From positions 1-60,111 of the forward strand of contig NCRC01000024.1 of NCBI GenBank assembly GCA_002894685.1: a stretch of 60,111 nucleotides of DNA, in the 5' to 3' direction. Shown here in pieces: positions 1 through 11,118 of this stretch (its first letter is position 1; each line of letters opens with the position of its first letter). The position numbers and the translations under genes are program-made. This DNA is from Salinivenus lutea. Its GTDB lineage: Bacteria; Bacteroidota; Rhodothermia; Rhodothermales; Salinibacteraceae. A model generated the notes under the pieces. The model saw only the letters and a list, made by a program, of their open reading frames with translations, did not search any database and was not told the origin of the DNA.

Positions 1-54
1 GCCCCACGGACTCCCCCGCCTCCTGATCCGCTCTTTTCTCCACCTGCCTCCCCC

Positions 55-870
55 ATGCCCTCGTACTCCGACGACCTGGCCCTCGCCCGCTCCCTCGCCC
101 GCACCGCCGAAGCCGAAATCCTGCCCCGCTTCCGCAGCGTCGCCGTGGCCCGCAAGCCCGACGGCACCGAGGTCACGGAGGCCGACCGCGAGGCCGAACG
201 CGTGATGCGCGACCGGCTGGCCGAGGAGCGCCCCGACCACGCCGTGCTCGGCGAGGAGTTCGGCGACACCGGCCCCGACGACGCCCGGTACCGCTGGGTG
301 CTTGACCCGGTGGATGGCACCGCCGGGTTCACCATCGGCGTGCCCCTCTTCGGCACGCTCGTGGCCCTGCTGGACGACGGGCGGCCCGTGGTCGGGGTCA
401 TTCACTTTCCGGCCCTCGACGAAACGGTCTTCGCCGCCGAGGGGGCCGGCTGCTGGTTTCGGACGGACGAGGACGAGCAGCGGGTCCACGTGAATGCCGT
501 CGACGCCCTTTCGGACGCAACCGTCACGACCACGGCCCTCCACAGCTCCGATGTCACGGCCACCGACGACCAGACGCCCTATCGCCTGACCGACCTCGTC
601 CGACAGGCCGGCAAATTCCGGTTCGTTACCGACTGCCTGCAGCACGCCCTCGTGGCCCGGGGCCGCACGCACGCCGCCGTCGACACCCTCATGCACCCGT
701 GGGACGTCGCCGCGCTGGTGCCCTGCGTCCGCGAGGCCGGGGGCGTCGCCGTGCCGCTCGACGCGTCCGCCGAGGACGTGGTGTTCGGCGGCAGCCTTCT
801 CACCGCCAGCACCGAGTCACTGGCCCACGAGGTGCGCCGCCTCCTTCAACCCGACGGGAACCCGAATTAG
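55..870 (+). CDS. Inositol-monophosphatase-family phosphatase (HisN-like)
   Basis: A 271-residue soluble phosphatase of the lithium-sensitive, Mg-dependent inositol monophosphatase superfamily. The signature elements are in order: GEEFG at residues 66-70, DPVDGT at 84-89 (metal-binding aspartates) and the C-terminal WD pair at 216-217 followed by EAGG. Length and the GEEFG/DPVDGT spacing fit the HisN-type histidinol-phosphate phosphatase branch as well as true inositol phosphatases, so the substrate is uncertain. ATG at 55 follows a C/T-rich leader. It is monocistronic; the next gene lies on the other strand beyond a hairpin. Confidence 0.85.
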   Translation: MPSYSDDLALARSLARTAEAEILPRFRSVAVARKPDGTEVTEADREAERVMRDRLAEERPDHAVLGEEFGDTGPDDARYRWVLDPVDGTAGFTIGVPLFGTLVALLDDGRPVVGVIHFPALDETVFAAEGAGCWFRTDEDEQRVHVNAVDALSDATVTTTALHSSDVTATDDQTPYRLTDLVRQAGKFRFVTDCLQHALVARGRTHAAVDTLMHPWDVAALVPCVREAGGVAVPLDASAEDVVFGGSLLTASTESLAHEVRRLLQPDGNPN

Positions 871-916
871 AGTCTCTACCAATGCCAGTACTGTTGGTCT
901 GAAGCACTCTCCCTTC

Positions 917-943
917 GTCGCTCCAGATCAAATCTGGAGCGAC
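917..943. repeat. Perfect 12-bp inverted repeat, possible terminator or dispersed repeat
   Basis: GTCGCTCCAGAT and its exact reverse complement flank a 3-base loop. It lies 47 bases after the phosphatase stop and 28 bases from the convergent stop of the Uma2 gene, which suits a bidirectional terminator, although no T-run follows. The outer sequence CTGGAGCGAC recurs near position 17590, so it may also belong to a dispersed repeat family. Confidence 0.55.
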
Positions 944-970
944 GCTCTGTCACGGTTTTGATAGAAGCTC

Positions 971-1465
971 TTAGTCAACCTGGGTCGGGAACGAGGGCAC
1001 GAGTTCGGAGGTGTCGTGCGGCCCGGAGGCATCGTAGAAGGTCATCGTGCCGTCCGGCGCGCACGTCCACACCTCGTCCGCCCCCTCCGCAAGGTAGAGG
1101 CGACGCTTCTCGGCGATCTCCGCCTCCGTGTTGCCCTCCGACAACACCTCAACCACAATCTCCGGCATCACCGGGCTCGCCTCCGCCTCTTCCGAAATCT
1201 GACGAAATCGTTCGTCGGAGACCCAGACCACATCCGGCACCTTCACCCCCTTCGTCGTAGACACAGCGAACTCCACCGCTCGGACCCCCTGGGGGGCATG
1301 ATCCCGAAGGAGGTCTCCAATGCGCGTCTGCCAAATGCCGTGCTGGGGCTTGTGGGGACTCAAAACGATCTGTCCGTGTTCGTTGGTCTCTACTTTGTAC
1401 GGCAGGTCTCGGAGCTGCGGATCGTTCAGCACGCGGTGCCAGGCCGAGGATGTGTTCGTGCTCAT
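971..1465 (-). CDS. Uma2-family (DUF820) putative endonuclease
   Basis: A 164-residue protein of the Uma2/DUF820 family, which has a restriction-endonuclease-like (PD-(D/E)XK) fold. Visible core: VKVPDVVWVSDERF near residues 74-87, PEIVVEVLSEGNT around 101-113, then EKRRLYLAEGADEVW. The D...EVLS...K order matches the nuclease core. An open frame extends far upstream, but the ATG at 1465 begins the conserved protein and the upstream part is overprinted on the divergent metallo-hydrolase gene. These genes are multicopy in several phyla and their biological role is not settled. Confidence 0.8.
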   Translation of the reverse strand: MSTNTSSAWHRVLNDPQLRDLPYKVETNEHGQIVLSPHKPQHGIWQTRIGDLLRDHAPQGVRAVEFAVSTTKGVKVPDVVWVSDERFRQISEEAEASPVMPEIVVEVLSEGNTEAEIAEKRRLYLAEGADEVWTCAPDGTMTFYDASGPHDTSELVPSFPTQVD

Positions 1466-1570
1466 GGCCCGAAAGGCGCTTGTGGAACGGGGCGGGCGCT
1501 TGCGAATGCCAACGTCGAACGAAGGGCGGCCCCTCGTTGATTCTCTTTCCCCCGCTCTCCCCCCTCTTCC

Positions 1571-2488
1571 ATGATCGACGCCCTCCACACGCTCGACCTC
1601 CACTTTCAGGAGCGCCCCCACACGATCGCGTCGTACCTCCTGCCCCACCGCGACGGGGCGGCGCTGATCGAGACGGGCCCCGGCTCCACCTTTCCGATGC
1701 TCCAGGCCCGGCTGGCCGAGCACGGCCTCACGCCCAACGACGTCACCGAGGTGCTGCTCACCCACATTCATCTCGACCACGCAGGGGCCGCCGGGCGGCT
1801 CGCCACGCACGGCGCAACCATCTACGTGCACCACGTCGGGGCGCCGCACCTGGCACATCCAGAACGGCTGCTGTCGAGTGCCGAGCGCATCTACGGCGAC
1901 GACATGGACCGGCTCTGGGGGGAGATGCGCCCTGTCCCCGAGGAGAAGATTGTGTCGCTGGACGACGGGGACCGGATCGAGCTGGGCGACCGGGCGGCCC
2001 GGGCACTCGACACACCGGGGCACGCGTCGCACCACATGAGCTACGTGATTGGGGACGTGTGCTTCACCGGCGACGTGGGCGGGGTGCGGATGCCGGACGA
2101 GTCGTACGTCGAAGTGCCTCTCGCCCCGCCCGACATCGACCTCGCGGCCTGGCGGCAGAGTCTCGACACGCTCCGCGCGGCCACCGAGCAGCACGGCGTC
2201 ACCCATCTCGCCCCCACGCACTTCGGGCTGTACGACGACGTGACGGCTCACCTCGACCGCCTCGAACGGGTCGTCGACGCCGCGGACGATTGGGCGCGGA
2301 CGACGCTCCCCGACCACGCCGACGACCCGGACGCCCTCCGCGACGCCACGACGGAGTGGATGCGCTCGCTGGCCGCCCAGGAGGGGGTCGACGACGAGAC
2401 GTGGGCCCTGTACGAACTGGCCAATCCGAGCTGGATGGCCGCACTGGGCCTGAAGCGATACTGGGAAAACACCCTCCGCGCGTCCTAG
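1571..2488 (+). CDS. MBL-fold metallo-hydrolase
   Basis: A 305-residue metallo-beta-lactamase-fold hydrolase. The zinc-binding signature THIHLDH is at residues 64-70, followed by the GHASHH histidine element near 154 and the FTGDVGG aspartate near 167. The C-terminal ~90 residues are a helical extension. Related proteins hydrolyse thioesters or phosphodiesters; the substrate cannot be told here. It starts at an ATG after the leader CTCCCCCCTCTTCC and is divergent from the Uma2 gene. Confidence 0.8.
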   Translation: MIDALHTLDLHFQERPHTIASYLLPHRDGAALIETGPGSTFPMLQARLAEHGLTPNDVTEVLLTHIHLDHAGAAGRLATHGATIYVHHVGAPHLAHPERLLSSAERIYGDDMDRLWGEMRPVPEEKIVSLDDGDRIELGDRAARALDTPGHASHHMSYVIGDVCFTGDVGGVRMPDESYVEVPLAPPDIDLAAWRQSLDTLRAATEQHGVTHLAPTHFGLYDDVTAHLDRLERVVDAADDWARTTLPDHADDPDALRDATTEWMRSLAAQEGVDDETWALYELANPSWMAALGLKRYWENTLRAS

Positions 2489-2579
2489 AGCTCGCCCCCG
2501 GAGCCACAGGGCGCGTCGGCCGGTTTCGTATTCCGGCCCGCGGCGAACGAGGCACCCTCGACGCGGGGCGGCTGCCCCC

Positions 2580-2897
2580 TCAGCTCGTTCCTGCCTCCGG
2601 AAGTACAATCTCCGGCTCCTCGGGATGCGGGCGGTAGAGGAGTGCCGTGCCGCCAATCGTGCGCACCACCTGCACGTCGTCGAGGGCCGCGGCCACGGCC
2701 TCCGCAATGTCTCGCACGTCGCGGGGCGCGTTGTCCAGCACACGGATGGTGACGAGTTCCCGCGTGTTGAACGCCTCCGCGACGGACTGCTCCACGGCGT
2801 CGGTCAGCCCCTCCTTGCCAATGTGCACCAGGGGATCCTGGCCGTGGGCGAGAGACCGAAGGTGGGCGCGCTGGCTTGAGGTGAGGCGGTCGGGCAT
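2580..2897 (-). CDS. yhbY: YhbY-family RNA-binding protein (CRM domain)
   Basis: A 105-residue single CRM (CRS1-YhbY) domain protein. The diagnostic pattern is LTSSQRAHLRSLAHGQDPLV at residues 5-24, then HIGKEGLT at 25-32 (the GxxG-like loop), then a beta-alpha-beta body ending TIGGTALLYRP at 80-90. In the family this domain binds rRNA precursors and helps assemble the large ribosomal subunit. The ATG at 2897 gives the standard length; the longer open frame upstream lacks similarity. It is convergent with the metallo-hydrolase. Confidence 0.9.
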   Translation of the reverse strand: MPDRLTSSQRAHLRSLAHGQDPLVHIGKEGLTDAVEQSVAEAFNTRELVTIRVLDNAPRDVRDIAEAVAAALDDVQVVRTIGGTALLYRPHPEEPEIVLPEAGTS

Positions 2898-2974
2898 GGC
2901 GTTGGGGAAAGCGTGAGCAACAATAGAGCAAGGGCCCCAACGAACACGGCCCCCGCAGGTGCCGATCCCCCGCG

Positions 2975-4135
2975 TCAGGCACAGTACCGGTGGGCCGCAC
3001 GGGCCAGAAGCTCGGCCAGCTGGACGACGGAGTCGAGGTCGACCCACTCCTCGGTCGTGTGCAGCCCCTCGCCCCGCGGCCCCAACACCACCGCGTCCGT
3101 CCCGGCCTCCGCGAGGAGGGCCGCGTCGGTCCAGAACGTCTGCCCGGCATCGGGCGGCGCCGCCCCCAGCACCTCCTCTCCCGCCGCCCGCACGGCCGCG
3201 GCCACCGCACCGTCGCGGTCCCCCTCAAACGGCCGGCGCGCAAAGGTAATCTCACACGTCGCCTCGAACGCCGGGTCCTCCGCCGACAAGCGATCCAAAA
3301 GGGCCTGCACCTCCTCCTGCACCTGCGCGACCGTTTCGCCCGGCACCGTACGCCGCTCCACCCGGAGCCGGCACTGGGCCGCGTACACGCTCGACGCCGT
3401 GCCGCCTTCGACCTGGGCCGCGTGCAGGGACGGTGTCCCCACGAGCGCGTGCCCGTCCCGCCGCCGGAGATCGGAGGCCAGCTCGTCGAGGCGGGACAGC
3501 ACACGCCCCATGTGCATGTTCGCGTCGATGCCCTCCGCCGGCCGACTGCCGTGCGCGGCCCGTCCCCGCGTCTCGATGTCGATCCACACGAAGCCCTTGT
3601 GGGCGAGGGCCAGCTCCAGGTCCGTCGGCTCCGTCACGACGGCCCCGTCCGCGTCGTACCGCTCCACCACCGCCGCCGTCCCCTGGCTCGCATGCTCTTC
3701 GTCAATGACGGCGGCTACAATGACGTCGCCCGACAGCCGTACGTCCGCGTCCCGAAGCGCCCGCACGGCGGCCAGCTGGGCGGCCAGGCTCCCCTTCATG
3801 TCCTGCGTCCCCCGCCCGTACATCCGCCCGTCCTCGATTCGGTGCGTGAACGGCGCGTCCATCCCATCCACGCCCACCGTGTCGGTGTGGGCGTTCAACA
3901 TCAGCGACCGCCCGTCGCCCGCCCCCGGCAGGACCCCCACCACGTTTGGCCGCCCCGGCGCGGGCTCCCACACGTCGACGTTCAATCCGAGCTCTCGCAT
4001 CGCCTCCGCAACATACGCAGCGATGTCGGCCTCACCGGGGCCATTCGGCACAAGCTCCGGATTGATAGAATCGATGCGGACGAGGCTCGCCAGTTGCTCA
4101 ACCAGACGGGTGCGATCAATGGAGAACGAAGGCAT
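2975..4135 (-). CDS. M20-family metallopeptidase (ArgE/DapE-like deacylase)
   Basis: A 386-residue di-zinc amidohydrolase of the M20/ArgE-DapE-ACY1 family. Visible ligands: NAHTDTVG (His83), the GRGTQDMKG aspartate (Asp112), the catalytic IDEEHAS glutamates (146-147), and a C-terminal GEGLHTTEEWV histidine. The middle dimerisation lid begins near GRAAHGSRPAEG. Family members remove acyl or peptide groups from amino acids; the exact substrate is unknown and no arginine biosynthesis gene is adjacent, so I give no symbol. Confidence 0.85.
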   Translation of the reverse strand: MPSFSIDRTRLVEQLASLVRIDSINPELVPNGPGEADIAAYVAEAMRELGLNVDVWEPAPGRPNVVGVLPGAGDGRSLMLNAHTDTVGVDGMDAPFTHRIEDGRMYGRGTQDMKGSLAAQLAAVRALRDADVRLSGDVIVAAVIDEEHASQGTAAVVERYDADGAVVTEPTDLELALAHKGFVWIDIETRGRAAHGSRPAEGIDANMHMGRVLSRLDELASDLRRRDGHALVGTPSLHAAQVEGGTASSVYAAQCRLRVERRTVPGETVAQVQEEVQALLDRLSAEDPAFEATCEITFARRPFEGDRDGAVAAAVRAAGEEVLGAAPPDAGQTFWTDAALLAEAGTDAVVLGPRGEGLHTTEEWVDLDSVVQLAELLARAAHRYCA

Positions 4136-4207
4136 AAGATCGGGCGGTGGGTCTACGGGCAGGAATCAAGTCGAGCGGGGGAAGGCCGCTCCCCCGAGCC
4201 GTCCGCG

Positions 4208-5647
4208 TCAGGGGGCCGCCCCTCGCTGATCGTCCGCGAGGGAGTCTGCCAGTCGATCGAGCACCGTCAGGGTCTGGCGCACATCGTCGGCCGACGTGCG
4301 CGGATTGATGGGGCACAACCGAAGGGCGGGGCGCCCCTCCAGCGTCGTTTTCGTAACCATGGCCGTGCCCTCGTCCCGCAGGGCCTTCGGGAGGCGTCGG
4401 GTGAGCGCGTCGGCCTGGTCGGCGGACAGGGCGTCGGGCGCGTAGCGGTACGTAAGGATGCCCATCTGCGACGGCGTGACCACCTCCCACCCGTCCCACG
4501 ATCGGAGCAGCGCCTCGGCCTGGTCGGCCCGGTCGAAGCCGCGCTCCACGGCGGTCGCCACGGCGCGGCGCCCAAACACCTTCAGCGTCATCCAGAGCTT
4601 GAGGGCGCGAAAACTGCGGGTGAGCTGGATGCCGTAGTCGGAGTAGTTTACCTCGTCGAACTCCCCGATCGCGTCCTCCAGGTACTCCGCCTGGATCTGG
4701 AACGCCCGTCGGAGGTGCTGCTGGTCCCGCACGAGCACGCCGCCAATCTCGAAGGGCTGGAAGAGCCACTTGTGCGGGTCGAGCGTGAGGGAGTCGGCGC
4801 GGTCGACCCCCGACAGGCGCTCCTGCCCACGCTCACAGATCACCGCGGCGGCCCCGTAGGCCCCGTCCACGTGCAGCCACAGGTCGTGCTCGTCGGCCAC
4901 GTCGGCGAGGCGGGGCAGCGGGTCCACGGCGCCGGTGTTGGTGGTGCCCGCGTTGGCGATCACGCAGAAGGGGCGGCGGCCCGCGGCGCGGTCCGCCCGC
5001 ACGGCCTCGGCGAGCGCCTCCGGGTCCAGGCGGTAGGCCTCGTCGTGCGGCAGGCGGCGCAGCTGGTCGGGGCCGAAGCCGAGGAGGCGAAGGGCCCGGT
5101 CCACCGACGTGTGGGTTTGGTCGGAGCAGTAGGCCACCGCCCCCTCCACCTCGTCGTCGAGCACCGCGTGACGGGCCGCGGCCAGCCCGGTTACGCTCGC
5201 CATCGACCCCCCGCTCGTGAACAATCCCCCGGCCGTCTCCGGGAGCCCACAGAGCTCGCGCAGCCAGTCCACCACCACGAGTTCGGTCTGCGCCGCCGCG
5301 GCCCCCGAAATCCAGGTGCCCGAGAAGACATTGAAGCCGGCGGCCAGCGTGTCTGCCAGCACGCTCACGAAGTTGTTCGGCCCGGGGACAAACCCAAAGA
5401 AGCGCGGATGGTCCACCCGCATCGTGTTCGGCAGAATGTCCGCCTCCACCTGATCGAGCACCGCCTGCGGGTCCTGCCCCTCCTCCGGCAGCTCCTCCCG
5501 CAGCAGCCCCTCAAGCTCCTCCCGTCCGGGCGAATGGCCAATGGGCGCGTCCTCTTTTTCGGCGAAGTGATCCACCAGGAGGTCCACTACACGATACCCC
5601 AGCGACCGCATCTCTTCGCGCGAGAGCTTCAACTGATCGGGCGACAT
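4208..5647 (-). CDS. PLP-dependent group II amino-acid decarboxylase
   Basis: A 479-residue pyridoxal-phosphate enzyme of the aromatic-L-amino-acid/aspartate/glutamate decarboxylase family. Landmarks: FFGFVPGPNN (83-92), TSGGSMASV (144-152), the PLP aspartate in HVDGAYG (Asp261) and the Schiff-base lysine in LDPHKW (Lys293). The ATG at 5647 starts MSPDQLKLS, the usual family N terminus; the 11 extra upstream residues are hydrophobic and unlikely. Substrate (tyrosine, tryptophan, aspartate or other) cannot be assigned. It is 72 bases upstream of the M20 gene, so the two may be cotranscribed. Confidence 0.88.
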   Translation of the reverse strand: MSPDQLKLSREEMRSLGYRVVDLLVDHFAEKEDAPIGHSPGREELEGLLREELPEEGQDPQAVLDQVEADILPNTMRVDHPRFFGFVPGPNNFVSVLADTLAAGFNVFSGTWISGAAAAQTELVVVDWLRELCGLPETAGGLFTSGGSMASVTGLAAARHAVLDDEVEGAVAYCSDQTHTSVDRALRLLGFGPDQLRRLPHDEAYRLDPEALAEAVRADRAAGRRPFCVIANAGTTNTGAVDPLPRLADVADEHDLWLHVDGAYGAAAVICERGQERLSGVDRADSLTLDPHKWLFQPFEIGGVLVRDQQHLRRAFQIQAEYLEDAIGEFDEVNYSDYGIQLTRSFRALKLWMTLKVFGRRAVATAVERGFDRADQAEALLRSWDGWEVVTPSQMGILTYRYAPDALSADQADALTRRLPKALRDEGTAMVTKTTLEGRPALRLCPINPRTSADDVRQTLTVLDRLADSLADDQRGAAP

Positions 5648-5810
5648 AAGAAAGGGGGAGAAAAGAAAGAAGAGACGCACGCCAAGGATAAGCCTTTCCC
5701 CCGAGCCGCGTCAAGACACCAACCGAACGTTCACGGGGCCTCGCAGAAGGACCTGTCGACTGGCGGCCCCGTTTACGACTGATCCCGTTTTTTCACTCCG
5801 GCCTGCCCCC

Positions 5811-6089
5811 ATGGTTACGCTCTACCGTCGCCCCGACGATCCGCACGCCGACGAACTCCAGTCGGCGCTCGACGACATGGTGATCGCCTACGAGACGGAG
5901 ACGATCCAGGCCGGAGCGTCGCCCCCAAACGATGTCCCGAAGCTGCCGGCCCTCCGCACGGACGGCGACGTGGTCACGGGGGCGGCTGCCCTGCAGGAGA
6001 CGCTCGACGACTTGCGGGCGCTGATGGCAGACTGGGACCGATTCCAGTCCGACGCCTGCTACATTAACGACGACGGCACCGTCTGCTGA
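5811..6089 (+). CDS. Small glutaredoxin-like protein lacking the active cysteines
   Basis: A 92-residue acidic protein. The N terminus (VTLYRRPDDPHADELQSAL, then a second strand VIAYETETI) and LPALRTDG with a following helix resemble the beta-alpha-beta and cis-proline segments of glutaredoxins, but the CxxC position reads RRPDDPH. The only cysteines are in the tail DACYINDDGTVC. The fold assignment is inference. The gene precedes the oxidoreductase by 38 bases and is probably cotranscribed. Confidence 0.6.
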   Translation: MVTLYRRPDDPHADELQSALDDMVIAYETETIQAGASPPNDVPKLPALRTDGDVVTGAAALQETLDDLRALMADWDRFQSDACYINDDGTVC

Positions 6090-6127
6090 CTCGCGTTCTT
6101 CCCCTGTTTTCTCTCCCTTCCTCCGCT

Positions 6128-7147
6128 ATGGCTCTCCCCTCCACAATGACCGCCTGGGTGCTTGACGACTTCGGCGGCCCCGAGGTCTTTGAGCGGCGCG
6201 AACGCCCGGTCCCCGAGCTCAACGACCGAGAGATCCTCGTCGACGTGCGCGCGACGAGCGTGAACCCGGTGGACTACAAGGTGCGGCGCGGCGATGCCCC
6301 GTCTCTCTGCCCACCTCGTCCCGCCACCCTGCACGGCGATGTGGCCGGGCGGGTGGTCGCCGTGGGCGACGCCGTGGACGCGTTCGATACGGGAGATGCC
6401 GTCTACGGCTGCGCCGGCGGCTACCCCAATGCCCCCCACGGCGCCCTGGCCGACTACATGCCGTGCGACGCGCGCCTGATGGCTCCCATGCCCCAGTCCC
6501 TGTCGTTCCGGCAGGCCGCGGCCCTTCCGCTTGTGACGCTGACGGCCTGGGAGGGCCTTCGCGACAAGGGCGACGTGAGCGCGGGCGAGGAGGTCCTGGT
6601 GCACGGAGCCACCGGCGGGGTCGGTCACATCGGCGTTCAACTCGCGGCCGCGCAGGGGTGTACCGTCACCGCGACGGCCTCCTCCCAGAAGAAGCTCGAG
6701 GTGGGGGCCGAGTTGGGGGCCGACCGTGGGGTGAATTATGAGACAGAGGACGTCGCGGACTACGTGGACCGCTGCACCGAGGGACGGGGGTTTGATTTTG
6801 TGTTCGACACCGTGGGCGGCGCCAACCTCGACCGCTCGGTGGCGGCGGCCCGCCTGAACGGGGCCGTCGCCACGGTCAACCCTCAGTCGGGCGTCGACCT
6901 GGGGCCGCTGTACAGCAAGGGGCTGTCCCTCCACCTCGTCTCCATGCTGATTCCCATGCTCCATGACGTGGGACGGGCCCACCACGGCGAGATTCTGCGT
7001 GCCGGGGCCACGCTGGTGGACGAGGGTGCCCTGACGCCGCTGGTGGACGACCGCCGGTTTACGTTCGACGAGATTGGGGACGCCCACGCCTACGCCGAGG
7101 CAAAACAGCAAATCGGCAAGGTCGCCGTCACCCACCCGGACGCCTGA
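6128..7147 (+). CDS. NADPH:quinone reductase-like MDR-family oxidoreductase
   Basis: A 339-residue medium-chain dehydrogenase/reductase. The GroES-like N-terminal half (RATSVNPVDYKVRRG) is followed by the Rossmann motif GATGGVGHIGVQLA near residues 159-172 and a family-typical FDFVFDTVGG segment. It lacks the structural-zinc cysteine cluster, so it belongs to the zinc-independent quinone-oxidoreductase branch. NADPH preference and substrate are inferred from the family only. The ATG at 6128 follows a CTCTCCCTTCCTCCGCT leader. Confidence 0.85.
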   Translation: MALPSTMTAWVLDDFGGPEVFERRERPVPELNDREILVDVRATSVNPVDYKVRRGDAPSLCPPRPATLHGDVAGRVVAVGDAVDAFDTGDAVYGCAGGYPNAPHGALADYMPCDARLMAPMPQSLSFRQAAALPLVTLTAWEGLRDKGDVSAGEEVLVHGATGGVGHIGVQLAAAQGCTVTATASSQKKLEVGAELGADRGVNYETEDVADYVDRCTEGRGFDFVFDTVGGANLDRSVAAARLNGAVATVNPQSGVDLGPLYSKGLSLHLVSMLIPMLHDVGRAHHGEILRAGATLVDEGALTPLVDDRRFTFDEIGDAHAYAEAKQQIGKVAVTHPDA

Positions 7148-7271
7148 GCGCCCGTCCGCGCGCCGTCTGTTGCAGGCTTTTCAGCAATCAGTGACAACAT
7201 CGCGCGCCCACGCAGCATAGGATACGAGTGCGCTGGTGGTTCTTCCCTGACCCAACCTCCTTTCCTACCAC

Positions 7272-10181
<2,910 letters not shown>

Positions 10182-10210
10182 GCGCTCCGCTCGTGCCCCC
10201 TGTGCCGCAG

Positions 10211-10933
10211 CTATTCCCCGAAGACGTACCCGAGGCTTAGCGAGAGCGTACGGCTGTGGATGGAGGCGTCCGGGGCGACCGTCTCGTCCGGGACCACATT
10301 CGTGAGTCCGCAGACGTAGCGGAGGTCGAATAGCAGGGAGCGCCCATCGGACAGGGCGTAGCTGAGCTCCACGCCCGTCACGGCCGCCACTTCCGTCTGG
10401 CGCACGGAGACGTCGCGCGACCGGGCGGTCTTTTCTCCCATCACCGACTGCACCTCCGACACGCTACTGGGCGCCATGCTCCGGCCCACGGACGGCCCCG
10501 CAAACACCGACGGGCGCACCCGTCCCCAACTGGGCCCCCGGAGCTTGGCAAGGAGGGGCACCGTTACGTAGCGGAGCTTGAGGGTCTCGCGGACCTCCTG
10601 CGCCCCGTCGGCCGGCCCCAGCCGCTGGGTCTCCACCACAGCCCCGCGCTCCACCACCGTCAGCTCGGGCTGGAGCATCAGCCAGTCCGTCAGGGCAAAC
10701 TGCGCAAACACCCCGCCCTGCATCGACGAATGGCCCCGATCGATGCGGGCAGGGGCCGAGCCTCTCCACAGGGCCCCCACAAACGGGCTCGCGTCTCCGC
10801 TCAGCGTCGAGAAGGCCCCTCCGGCCCGTATCCCGAGGGTCACATCGGGCACCTGAGCCGACGCCCGCTGCCCTCCGCCGGTCGCGGCCAGCGCGAACAG
10901 GACGACCGCGAGCATGCAAAACAACACACGCAT
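10211..10933 (-). CDS. Outer-membrane beta-barrel protein (PorT-like)
   Basis: A 240-residue secreted protein. From the ATG at 10933 the N terminus MRVLFCMLAVVLFALAATGG is a signal peptide with cleavage near ASAQ. The mature part has alternating strands typical of Bacteroidota outer-membrane barrels (LGIRAGGAFSTLSG, WLMLQPELTVVERG, YVTVPLLAKLRG) and ends with the aromatic strand LSLSLGYVFGE. An alternative ATG at 10951 would add six residues. The cargo or role is unknown. Convergent with gcvP. Confidence 0.75.
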   Translation of the reverse strand: MRVLFCMLAVVLFALAATGGGQRASAQVPDVTLGIRAGGAFSTLSGDASPFVGALWRGSAPARIDRGHSSMQGGVFAQFALTDWLMLQPELTVVERGAVVETQRLGPADGAQEVRETLKLRYVTVPLLAKLRGPSWGRVRPSVFAGPSVGRSMAPSSVSEVQSVMGEKTARSRDVSVRQTEVAAVTGVELSYALSDGRSLLFDLRYVCGLTNVVPDETVAPDASIHSRTLSLSLGYVFGE

Positions 10934-11118
10934 CGGAGCACGAGGAGCCATGGCCGAGCGACGTGCGGTCGGGAGTTGAGAAAACGAGTGGCGTTCTCCA
11001 TTTTTTAAAGAAGAGGGACAGCCCCGTCTCTGTCAAGAATCCGGCGGCAGGCGCCGGTCCCGGTTGATTGTGGCCCGGCCCTTCGTGTGATTGGTCGCTG
11101 TCCGCCCGTTCGTATTTC

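Noticed and set aside
1466-2743. N-terminal extension of the Uma2 frame
   Set aside because: Overlaps the metallo-hydrolase antisense; Uma2 similarity begins only at the ATG 1465.
2990-5782. 930-codon plus-strand open frame across M20 and the decarboxylase
   Set aside because: Spans two convincing minus-strand genes and the gap between them; composition is shadow-like.
7148-7271. Glycine riboswitch upstream of gcvP
   Set aside because: The 124-base gap shows no tandem aptamer-like stems that I can recognise.
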